Source of the DNA: CADCVW01 sp035644935
GTDB taxonomy: Bacteria > Pseudomonadota > Alphaproteobacteria > Sphingomonadales > Sphingomonadaceae
Direction: 5' to 3'
Assembly: GCA_035644935.1 (NCBI GenBank)
Contig: DASQNO010000065.1
Location: 1-27,531 of the forward strand
DNA: 27,531 bases
Position numbers and translations under genes: made by a program. How positions within the stretch are numbered: the stretch's first letter is position 1; each line of letters opens with the position of its first letter. Under the pieces are notes generated by a model, which did no database searches, had not been told where the DNA came from, and worked only from the letters and a program-made list of their open reading frames with translations. Shown here piece after piece: positions 14,262-20,850 of the stretch.

Positions 14262-14750
14262 TCAGGCGTAGGGGTCGGCGATGCCGATGTGATGCAGGGC
14301 TCTACGCTCGATCCCCTCCATCGTTTCCGCGCGGCCGTCCTCGTCGTGATCGTGCCCGAACAGGTGCAGCGTGCCGTGAACGAGGAGGTGACTGGCATGA
14401 TCCGCCACCGAAACCCCCTTCTCCTCGGCCTCCGCCAAGCAAGTCTCGAACGCGAGCACGATATCGCCCAACAACCCGCCATGCGCGGGCGGAGAGGCAA
14501 GCTCGTCCGCGCTCATCATCGAAAAGGACAGGACATTGGTCGGCTTGTCCTTGCCGCGATAGCTGGCGTTGAGCGTCCGGACCTCGGCATCGTCGGTGAA
14601 CCGCACGGACACCTCGAACGTGGCGGGGGAGTCCTCCACCTGCTGCAGTCCGCTGACCCGCGCCGCGGTCAGCACCGCATCGTGCGCGCGCTGGTTCCAG
14701 TCGGTGAAGATGTCCCAGTCGGGGGACTTGGAGACTTCGACGTCGATCAA
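14262..14750 (-). CDS. ybeY: Endoribonuclease YbeY, rRNA maturation factor
   Basis: YbeY is a zinc endoribonuclease that acts in 16S rRNA 3'-end maturation and ribosome quality control. The 162-residue product carries the metal-binding H-x3-H-x5-H motif HGTLHLFGHDH, with His125, His129 and His135. It is preceded by the family segment RGKDKPTNVLSFSM and by LLGDIVLAFE. The start is TTG at 14750 with only a weak GGCGG upstream. It sits between phoH and corC, the conserved order. The 49 bases between phoH and ybeY contain nothing notable. Confidence 0.96.
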   Translation of the reverse strand: MIDVEVSKSPDWDIFTDWNQRAHDAVLTAARVSGLQQVEDSPATFEVSVRFTDDAEVRTLNASYRGKDKPTNVLSFSMMSADELASPPAHGGLLGDIVLAFETCLAEAEEKGVSVADHASHLLVHGTLHLFGHDHDEDGRAETMEGIERRALHHIGIADPYA

Positions 14751-14799
14751 CTAACCCGCCGTCGCTGAAGCGCGGCGCGGCAATCCAGCCTCGTCGCCA

Positions 14800-15792
14800 C
14801 TAACCCACGCCCTCGTACGCCTCGACGATGCGGCCGACGAGCGGGTGGCGAACGACGTCGCCTGAACCGAAACGGATCGTGCCGATGCCCTGGATGCCTT
14901 CCAGCTTGCCTACCGCGTCCGCAAGGCCGGACTGGCCCGTTGGCAGATCGATCTGCTTGGGATCGCCGCACACCACCATGCGGCTGCCCATGCCGAAGCG
15001 CGTCAGAAACATCTTCATCTGCTGCGGCGTGGTATTCTGCGCCTCGTCCAGGATGATGAACGCGTCGGACAACGTGCGCCCACGCATGAAGGCGATGGGC
15101 GCGATCTCGATCTCGCCGGACGCGATGCGGCGCTCGACCTGCTCGGTCGGCAGCATGTCGTACAGCGCGTCGTACAGAGGGCGCAGATAGGGGTCGACCT
15201 TCTCCTTCATGTCGCCTGGCAGGAAGCCGAGCCGCTCGCCAGCCTCCACCGCCGGACGCGACAGGATCAGCCGGTCGACAGAGCCGCCGATCAGCTGCTG
15301 CACCGCCTGCGCGACGGCGACATAGGTCTTGCCGGTGCCCGCCGGCCCCAGCGCGAAGATGACGTCGTCGCGGCCGAGCGCCTCCATATACGCGACCTGC
15401 GTCGCCGAGCGCGGCACGATGGTCTTCTTGCGCGTGCGGATCATGACCTTGGGCGGCTCGGACACGTCGCGCTGGACCAGGCCGGCAATGGTCGGCTGCG
15501 CGGACATGGCGATCACCGCGTCCACCGCGCCCGCGTCGATGTCCTGACCCTTGTCGAGGCGGTTGTAGAGGCCCGTCAGCACGTCCCGCGCACGCGCGGC
15601 GGCGTCCGCCTCGCCCTCGATCTGAATCTTGGTCCCGCGCGCGGAGATGTAGACGCCCAGCCGGTTTTCGATGGAAACCAGGTTGCGGTCGTACTCGCCG
15701 AACAGCGGACCCAGCAGGTGCGGCTGGTCGAACTGGACCTCGAGGCGCGCGCGCTCGGGCACGGGCGTGGAGGTGTCGGGGCGGCGGGCCAC
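14800..15792 (-). CDS. ybeZ: PhoH-family ATPase (PhoH/YbeZ-like)
   Basis: This predicted cytoplasmic P-loop ATPase of 330 residues is related to superfamily 1 helicases and usually works with YbeY in RNA processing. It has the Walker A motif GPAGTGKT at residues 149-156 and a Walker B-like LDEAQN at about 248-253. VVCGDPKQIDLP near 273-284 is also typical. The N-terminal part (SIENRLGVYISARG) is a KH-like segment found in YbeZ-type PhoH proteins. The start is GTG at 15792, whose G is also the last base of the miaB TAG, a one-base overlap. A longer open frame to 16689 lies antisense to nothing but out of frame within miaB, and is rejected. The gene is probably coupled to miaB. Confidence 0.94.
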   Translation of the reverse strand: MARRPDTSTPVPERARLEVQFDQPHLLGPLFGEYDRNLVSIENRLGVYISARGTKIQIEGEADAAARARDVLTGLYNRLDKGQDIDAGAVDAVIAMSAQPTIAGLVQRDVSEPPKVMIRTRKKTIVPRSATQVAYMEALGRDDVIFALGPAGTGKTYVAVAQAVQQLIGGSVDRLILSRPAVEAGERLGFLPGDMKEKVDPYLRPLYDALYDMLPTEQVERRIASGEIEIAPIAFMRGRTLSDAFIILDEAQNTTPQQMKMFLTRFGMGSRMVVCGDPKQIDLPTGQSGLADAVGKLEGIQGIGTIRFGSGDVVRHPLVGRIVEAYEGVG

Positions 15793-17165
15793 TAAGCGGC
15801 CAATCCGGCGGGCGCGGACGTGTACGCGTCCTTCGCAAGGTTCGGCACGACGCCACCCAGACTGTTCGGCCCGGCCGACACGATCTCCACTTCGATCATC
15901 TCCCCCAACTTCGCGTCCGTTTCCACATGCACCGACTGCATCCACGGCGTCTTGCCGATGCGCTGCCCGGCGCGGCGGCCGTTGCGCTCGATCATGATCG
16001 CGGTGCGCGCGCCGACGCTTCGCTGGTTGAACGCCAATTGGCCGCGCGTGATCCCTGCCTGCAAATGCCGGAGGCGGACGTCCATGACGTCCTCGGGCAC
16101 ATGCCCCGCCATCTCCGCCGCCGGCGTGCCCGGGCGCGCGGAGAACTTGAACGAAAAGGCGGACGCGTAGCCCGCGGCCCGCACCAGCCGCAGCGTGTCT
16201 TCGAAATCGTCCTCGGTCTCGCCGGGGAAGCCGACGATGAAGTCGCTCGACAAGGCGATGTCCGGCCGCGCGGCGCGAACGCGGTCGAGGATGCGCAGGT
16301 AGCTCGCGACGTCGTGCTTGCGGTTCATGGCTTTCAGCACGCGGTCGCTGCCCGATTGCACGGGCAAATGCAGGAACGGCATCAGCGTTTCGACGTCGCC
16401 ATGCGCCCCGATCAGCCCGTCCGTCATGTCCTGCGGGTGGCTCGTCATGTAGCGGATGCGGCGGACGCCCGGCACCCGGTCGAGCGCGCGGATCAGGCCG
16501 TCCAGGCCCTGCGGCCGCCCGGCCTCGTCCTCGCCCGTCCAGGCGTTGACGTTCTGCCCCAGCAGCGTGATCTCCACCGCGCCCGCGTCGACCAGCGCCC
16601 GCGCCTCGTCCAGCAGCGCGCGCCAGGACCGCGATATCTCCGCCCCGCGCGTGTAGGGCACCACGCAATAGGTGCAGAACTTGTCGCACCCTTCCTGCAC
16701 GGTCAGGAAAGCGGACGGCGAGACGCGGCGGCGCGCGGGCAGCGCCGCGAACTTGTCCAGCCGCGGCATGTCGGTGTCGAGGGCAGCGCGCCCGGCCGCG
16801 GCGTCCGCGATCATTGCGGGCAGGCGGTGATAGGCTTGCGGGCCGACGACGATGTCCACGGTGCGCGCCCGGCGCGATATCTCGGCGCCCTCGGCCTGCG
16901 CGACGCAGCCGGCGACCGCGATCATCGGCCGCGTGCCGTCCTCGCGCGTCAGACGGCCGATATCGGAATAAACCTTTTCCGCCGCGCGCTCGCGAATATG
17001 GCAGGTGTTCAGCACCACCAGATCGGCGTCGGCGGCGTGTCCGCCCGGGTCGGCGGCGACCATGCCCTGCGCTTCGAGCATCTCGGCCATGCGCTGCCCG
17101 TCATAGACGTTCATCTGGCAGCCGAAGGACTTGACGGAGAAACTGGTGGGTAGGGTACGTGTCAT
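15792..17165 (-). CDS. miaB: tRNA-2-methylthio-N6-dimethylallyladenosine synthase MiaB
   Basis: MiaB is a radical-SAM methylthiotransferase that converts i6A37 to ms2i6A37 in tRNA. The 457-residue product has the order expected for the family. The N-terminal UPF0004 domain carries Cys16 (FGCQMN), Cys55 (NTCHIRE) and Cys87 (AGCVAQ), ligands of the auxiliary 4Fe-4S cluster. The radical SAM motif is C160-x3-C164-x2-C167 (EGCDKFCTYCVVPYTRG). A TRAM domain lies at the C-terminus. The start is ATG at 17165, 11 bases after the plsC stop. The longer open frame to 17897 runs through plsC and is not real. It is co-directional with phoH and ybeY, as in many proteobacteria. Confidence 0.97.
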   Translation of the reverse strand: MTRTLPTSFSVKSFGCQMNVYDGQRMAEMLEAQGMVAADPGGHAADADLVVLNTCHIRERAAEKVYSDIGRLTREDGTRPMIAVAGCVAQAEGAEISRRARTVDIVVGPQAYHRLPAMIADAAAGRAALDTDMPRLDKFAALPARRRVSPSAFLTVQEGCDKFCTYCVVPYTRGAEISRSWRALLDEARALVDAGAVEITLLGQNVNAWTGEDEAGRPQGLDGLIRALDRVPGVRRIRYMTSHPQDMTDGLIGAHGDVETLMPFLHLPVQSGSDRVLKAMNRKHDVASYLRILDRVRAARPDIALSSDFIVGFPGETEDDFEDTLRLVRAAGYASAFSFKFSARPGTPAAEMAGHVPEDVMDVRLRHLQAGITRGQLAFNQRSVGARTAIMIERNGRRAGQRIGKTPWMQSVHVETDAKLGEMIEVEIVSAGPNSLGGVVPNLAKDAYTSAPAGLAA

Positions 17166-17176
17166 CGGCTCGACCA

Positions 17177-17932
17177 CTATAGGGACGGGCGCGTTGAACC
17201 GAAAGGGCGGTCGCTTTGGGACGCGCCTCCGTACAACGCCTCCTCGATCGCCGAACGGGCATCGCGCGCGATCCGCTTGCGATCGCCGGGCGACCTCTTC
17301 ATCGGCAGAAAGCGCAGGGTCACGTCGAACCGTCCCCGCCGCCGGAGCACGCGCATGACGTTGGCCGCCGCGGTCTCCTCGCCGAACCAGGCGATGTCGG
17401 CGCGCGCTTCGCCGTAGTCGATCGCAACCGGCTGAACGCGAACGCCGGGCGGGGGCGGCGCGACGGCGCCGAGCAGGCTGGCGTTGAACGGCAGCAGCGC
17501 CGCGCCGTCGGTGGTCGTGCCTTCCGGAAAAAGCGCCACGGGCTGGGGCCCGAGCAGGGCGGAGGCCAGCGCGTCGGCCTGCTGCCGGACCCCGTTGCGG
17601 TCGCTGCGGGCGATGAACACCGTGTTGTTGAGGCTCGCCAGCCAGCCGAACAGCGGCCAGCGCGAGACGTCGTCCTTGCTCACGAACGCCGCCCCGCTCG
17701 CGCCCGCCAGGACCATGATGTCCAGCCAGCTTTGATGATTGGCGAGGTACAGCACCGGGGCGGGCAGGGGCTCGCCTCGAACCGCCACACGTGCGCCGGC
17801 GATCCGCGCGATGCCGCCCAGGAACGCGCGCGGCCAGGGGGAGGGGCGTCGGAACAGCCGCCAGATACCGTGTAGCGGGAGCAATGCCAGCAGCCAAAGG
17901 ATCATGGCCGCGATGCGCAAGGGAAGGATCAT
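17177..17932 (-). CDS. plsC: 1-acyl-sn-glycerol-3-phosphate acyltransferase
   Basis: This inner-membrane acyltransferase is predicted to convert lysophosphatidic acid to phosphatidic acid. The 251-residue protein has an N-terminal hydrophobic segment (about residues 5-25). The catalytic HX4D motif NHQSWLD follows at about 65-71, with FPEGTTTDG near 134-142 for glycerol-phosphate binding. The C-terminal tail is Arg- and Ser-rich. The start is ATG at 17932. It lies between fur and miaB in the same orientation, separated from fur by 42 bases that contain a weak GC hairpin (about 17941-17961). Homologues include lyso-ornithine-lipid acyltransferase (OlsA); the sequence does not separate the two. 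Confidence 0.9.
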   Translation of the reverse strand: MILPLRIAAMILWLLALLPLHGIWRLFRRPSPWPRAFLGGIARIAGARVAVRGEPLPAPVLYLANHQSWLDIMVLAGASGAAFVSKDDVSRWPLFGWLASLNNTVFIARSDRNGVRQQADALASALLGPQPVALFPEGTTTDGAALLPFNASLLGAVAPPPPGVRVQPVAIDYGEARADIAWFGEETAAANVMRVLRRRGRFDVTLRFLPMKRSPGDRKRIARDARSAIEEALYGGASQSDRPFGSTRPSL

Positions 17933-17974
17933 GCTATCCCTCTCCCGCGTGCAGGGGAGGGTTGCCGCTTGCGA

Positions 17975-18397
17975 TCAGCCCTCGCGCTCCTTGGGCACCG
18001 CGTACAATTCCATGCGGTGGTCGATCAGCCGGAACCCCATGCGGTCGGCGATCTTGCGCTGCAATGCTTCCATCTCGTCGTCGGCGAACTCCAGCACGGT
18101 GCCGCTCTCGACGTCGATAAGATGGTCGTGATGCGCCTCCGTCGCCGCCTCGTAGCGCGAGCGGCCCTTGCCGAAGTCGTGGCGTTCCAGAATGCCCGCT
18201 TCCTCGAACAGGCGAACCGTGCGGTAAACGGTGGCGATGGAGATCTTGGGGTCGATCGCCGACGCCCGCTCGTGCAGCACCTCGACGTCCGGGTGATCCT
18301 CGGCCTCGCCGATGACGCGGGCGATCACGCGCCGTTGATCGGTGATCCGCAGCCCCTTTTCGGCGCACAAAGCTTCGATATCGATCCTGCGGTGCAT
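17975..18397 (-). CDS. fur: Fur-family transcriptional regulator
   Basis: This 140-residue metal-responsive repressor has an N-terminal winged helix (GLRITDQRRVIARVI; recognition helix ISIATVYRTVRLFEE) and a C-terminal dimerisation domain with the metal-site motif HHDH at residues 89-92, then LIDHRMELYAVP. It contains a single Cys (Cys11) and no CxxC pairs, so the structural zinc site of E. coli Fur is absent. This is common among alphaproteobacterial Fur/Mur proteins, which may sense manganese or iron. The ATG at 18397 is preferred over a longer frame to 18619 that runs back into mucR. The 83-base gap from mucR may hold its promoter; no clear box was found. Confidence 0.93.
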   Translation of the reverse strand: MHRRIDIEALCAEKGLRITDQRRVIARVIGEAEDHPDVEVLHERASAIDPKISIATVYRTVRLFEEAGILERHDFGKGRSRYEAATEAHHDHLIDVESGTVLEFADDEMEALQRKIADRMGFRLIDHRMELYAVPKEREG

Positions 18398-18480
18398 AAA
18401 TCCCGGTTTAGGCTGTGGAAGCGGAGGCGGCAACCGGATTGAACCTGCTCCCGGCCTCCGCAGGAATGAGTGTCGTTCGC

Positions 18481-18921
18481 CTATTCCTTCGCGCCTGCGC
18501 CGCGAGGCGCGGGCGTCCGCTTGCGGCGCTTGGTTCCCAGGCCGATCTTCTTGGCCAGCGTCCGGCGCTGTTCGGCGTGATTGGGCGCCACCATCGGGTA
18601 GTCGGCCGGAAGGCCCCACTTCCGGCGGCAGTCCTCGGGCGTCATCTGATGATGCGTCATCAGGTGGCTCTTGAGCTTCTTGCCGTCTTCCAGCGATACC
18701 AGATAATCAGGCTTTATCGACGACCGGATCGGAACCGCCGGGACGGCCTTGACCTCGGGTACCGGCTCCGCGGCGCCGCCAAGCGCCGACAAGGCGCCGT
18801 GCACGTTGGCGATCAACTGCGGCAGGTCGCTTACCGAAACGCTGTTGTTGCTGACGTGGGCGGAAACGATGTCGGCCGTCAGCGTGATCAAGGTTTCGGC
18901 GAGGTCGTTGTCGTCGTCCAT
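18481..18921 (-). CDS. mucR: MucR/Ros-family transcriptional regulator with a degenerate zinc finger
   Basis: MucR proteins are nucleoid-associated regulators of cell-cycle, surface and virulence genes in alphaproteobacteria. From ATG 18921 the product is 146 residues. The N-terminal oligomerisation segment is intact (LITLTADIVSAHVSNNSV, then SDLPQLIANVHGALSALG). The DNA-binding part follows (RRKWGLPADYPMVAPNHAEQ, then LAKKIGLG). The finger is odd: the usual first Cys is Ser76, the second ligand position is Asp79, and the loop before His86 is three residues shorter than in Ros and MucR. His90 and His91 remain. The chosen ATG has an AAAAGG site at 18930-18935. An upstream in-frame ATG at 19020 would add 33 residues that overlap rimI and is unlikely. 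Confidence 0.93.
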   Translation of the reverse strand: MDDDNDLAETLITLTADIVSAHVSNNSVSVSDLPQLIANVHGALSALGGAAEPVPEVKAVPAVPIRSSIKPDYLVSLEDGKKLKSHLMTHHQMTPEDCRRKWGLPADYPMVAPNHAEQRRTLAKKIGLGTKRRKRTPAPRGAGAKE

Positions 18922-19012
18922 AGCGATAGCCTTTTGGAGCGCGCCGGTGGCGCCGAGGACACCAGCGATATCCTTCGAGGTTACGCCGTTTCCATCGAAA
19001 ATGACAATGTCC

Positions 19013-19477
19013 TCATCCAAGCTGGCGCGAAAGCGTCAGCGCATCGAAGCATTCGGCGTCCGGTCCGCGATAGTAATTCGGCCGCCGCCCGACCTGTTCG
19101 AAGCCGGCGCCACGGTACATCGCCGCCGCCGCGTTGCCCTCGCGCATCTCCAGGTGCACCCGCCTCGCGCCGCGCCGCGCCGCATCGTGGCAAAATGCGT
19201 CCAGCAAGGCGCGTCCGACGCCGCGCCGCCGCGCCTCGTCACGAACCGCCAGGAGCAGCAGTTCCGCCTCGTCGGACACCACACGGGCGATGGTGAAGCC
19301 CGCGGGTGCCCCGCCCAGATCGGCCAAGGTCATCCACACCCCCGGAAGGATCAGAATGCCGCTGCACTGCGACGCGGTCCAGGCTTCGCCGAACGCCGGG
19401 TCGAAGGCTTCGGCCATGATCGCCATCACGTCGCCCAACTGCTCCGCGCGCCCGTCCCGAAGCGCGATCACGCTCAC
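19013..19477 (-). CDS. rimI: Ribosomal-protein-alanine N-acetyltransferase RimI-like (GNAT)
   Basis: RimI acetylates the N-terminal alanine of ribosomal protein S18 in E. coli. This 154-residue GNAT protein has the RimI layout: MAEAFDPAFGEAWTASQC near the start, then AELLLLAVRDEARRRGVGRALL (acetyl-CoA loop RRRGVG), then GARRVHLEMREGNAAAAMYRGAGFEQVGRRPNYY, a close match to the family. The start is GTG at 19477, overlapping the tsaB TGA in GTGA. The tsaB-rimI pair is conserved widely and supports the name. The substrate in this organism is not proven by sequence. Confidence 0.92.
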   Translation of the reverse strand: MSVIALRDGRAEQLGDVMAIMAEAFDPAFGEAWTASQCSGILILPGVWMTLADLGGAPAGFTIARVVSDEAELLLLAVRDEARRRGVGRALLDAFCHDAARRGARRVHLEMREGNAAAAMYRGAGFEQVGRRPNYYRGPDAECFDALTLSRQLG

Positions 19478-20091
19478 GCGACAAGCGCCACAGGCAGCGG
19501 CTTGGCATCCGGAGCGCGACCGTAGATCGGCCGCAGCTTCAGGCTCGCCAACTCCCGCGGCAGGTGGACGAAATCCGCCGCGCGGGGCAGCGCGTCCACC
19601 GCCTGGCCCCAACCACGCGCGGCGACCAACGCCGCCGCGCCGCTGCCGATGATCCGCGCGTGCCCGATCGCCGCTGCCGCCTCCGCCGGTGGGAGCGAAC
19701 GCAGCGGACCGGTGGACCGCAGGGGAGGGGCGTCGAACATCTCCACGAACAGCTCGCCATGCCCGCCCGTCAGCGCAACGGCGCTTGCGGCTCGCTCGCC
19801 GAAGCCCGCGGCGACCAGCGACAGCGAGCCATAGCCGTGCACCGGCACGCCCCACGCGATGCGCAGACCCTGCGCGGCGGCAAGCCCGACGCGGACGCCC
19901 GTGAAGCTGCCGGGGCCACAATCCACCGCGATCGCGTCCGGAACGCGGCTGCCCAGCATGTCGCGAATGACGGGAAGCAGGCGCTCCGCATGACCGCGGC
20001 CGACGACCTCGTGATGATGCGCCGTCACGCATTCGCCCTCGATTAGGGCGACCGAAAGCGCGGCCGTCGCGGTTTCGATGACGAGCAGCAT
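19474..20091 (-). CDS. tsaB: tRNA threonylcarbamoyladenosine biosynthesis protein TsaB
   Basis: TsaB is the non-catalytic partner of TsaD in making t6A37 of ANN-decoding tRNAs. The 205-residue product starts MLLVIETATAALSVALIEG, the ASKHA-fold phosphate-loop region. It has HAERLLPVIRDML and the diagnostic VDCGPGSFTGVRVGLAAAQGL at about residues 56-76. The C-terminal half is shorter and diverged, as is usual in TsaB. The ATG is at 20091. It overlaps rimI by 4 bases and follows the NifU-like gene by 55 bases. Confidence 0.95.
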   Translation of the reverse strand: MLLVIETATAALSVALIEGECVTAHHHEVVGRGHAERLLPVIRDMLGSRVPDAIAVDCGPGSFTGVRVGLAAAQGLRIAWGVPVHGYGSLSLVAAGFGERAASAVALTGGHGELFVEMFDAPPLRSTGPLRSLPPAEAAAAIGHARIIGSGAAALVAARGWGQAVDALPRAADFVHLPRELASLKLRPIYGRAPDAKPLPVALVA

Positions 20092-20146
20092 GGCCGCCGT
20101 GCTAGGTCAAAGCGTTCGCCCGGTCGAGTGGCGGCGGGGTGCGGCG

Positions 20147-20716
20147 CTAGATCGCTTCGACCGAGACGACTTCCGGCACATAATGTTTGAGCAGGCCTTC
20201 GATGCCGTTCTTGAGCGTCATCGTCGAAGACGGGCAGCCCTGGCAGGCGCCATGCAGCGCCAGGTACACGGTGCCGCCGCGAAATCCGCGATAGACGATG
20301 TCGCCGCCGTCATTGGCGACCGCCGGCCGCACGCGCGTTTCGATCAGGTCCTTGATCTGGTCGACGATGTCGGCATCGGCCGGATCGTCGCCGAAGTCGA
20401 TGTCCCGTTCCGCGGCGCCGCTGTCGGTGAACAAAGGCGCGCGCGCGGAGAAATGATCCAGCAGCACGCCCAGAACCTGCGGCTTGAGCTCATGCCAGTG
20501 AACGCCGGGCGCGGCCGTGACCGAGATGAAGTCGTGGCCGAAGAACACGCCCTCGACGTCGCCGGTCGAAAAAATCGCGGATGCTAGCGGCGAGGCCTCC
20601 GCCTCCTCCGGCGTCGCGAAATCTCGCGTCCCCGTTGCCATCACCGCCTCGCCAGGCAGGAATTTGATGGTGGACGGATTGGGCGTGGTTTCGGTTTCGA
20701 TCAGCATGGATGCCAT
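20147..20716 (-). CDS. NifU-like Fe-S cluster scaffold/carrier protein (Nfu type)
   Basis: This 189-residue protein has two domains. The N-terminal Nfu_N domain is at about residues 4-92 (ETTPNPSTIKFLPG, then VFFGHDFISVT). The C-terminal NifU-like domain is at about 115-185 with the cluster-binding motif GACQGCPSS, Cys158 and Cys161. Such proteins carry a 4Fe-4S cluster between subunits of a dimer and deliver it to enzymes. MiaB, 3 kb downstream, is a plausible client, though that is inference. The ATG at 20716 is used; a second in-frame ATG at 20707 would also give a complete domain. A GC hairpin lies in the 134-base gap upstream. Confidence 0.94.
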   Translation of the reverse strand: MASMLIETETTPNPSTIKFLPGEAVMATGTRDFATPEEAEASPLASAIFSTGDVEGVFFGHDFISVTAAPGVHWHELKPQVLGVLLDHFSARAPLFTDSGAAERDIDFGDDPADADIVDQIKDLIETRVRPAVANDGGDIVYRGFRGGTVYLALHGACQGCPSSTMTLKNGIEGLLKHYVPEVVSVEAI

Positions 20717-20762
20717 GTGGCGCGGGGAGGGGACCGACGCAAGGTGCGCGACTTGAGCGTCC

Positions 20763-20780
20763 TCCCGGCGAAGGCCGGGA
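20763..20780. repeat. Single REP-like half-site hairpin upstream of the NifU-like gene
   Basis: TCCCGGC and GCCGGGA pair around the loop GAAG. The surrounding GCGTCCTCCCGGCGAAGGCC resembles the arms at 11196-11310. It lies between the autotransporter 3' end and the NifU-like start, so it may reduce read-through. Confidence 0.6.
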
Positions 20781-20850
20781 TCTCAGCGGGTGAAAGGTAC
20801 CTTGTCCGCCCCATTCGAAATCCGTCCTGCGCCAGGAGGAAGTCCAAGCC

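Noticed and set aside
13272..14768. Plus-strand frame of 498 codons antisense to corC and ybeY
   Set aside because: The opposite strand encodes two well-conserved proteins. The frame is a GC-skew shadow rich in His, Arg and Gly without family motifs.
15807..16689. Apparent N-terminal extension of PhoH reaching far into miaB
   Set aside because: The added residues are out-of-frame miaB sequence. The GTG at 15792 gives a protein of normal family length.
18922..19020. Upstream start for MucR adding 33 residues
   Set aside because: The family N-terminus begins near the ATG at 18921, which has a ribosome-binding site. The extension overlaps rimI and has no family match that I know.
19690..19745. 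Possible repeat insertion in tsaB (PLRSTGPLRSLPPAE)
   Set aside because: The segment aligns in length with what I expect of TsaB in this group, and the DNA is not a palindrome.
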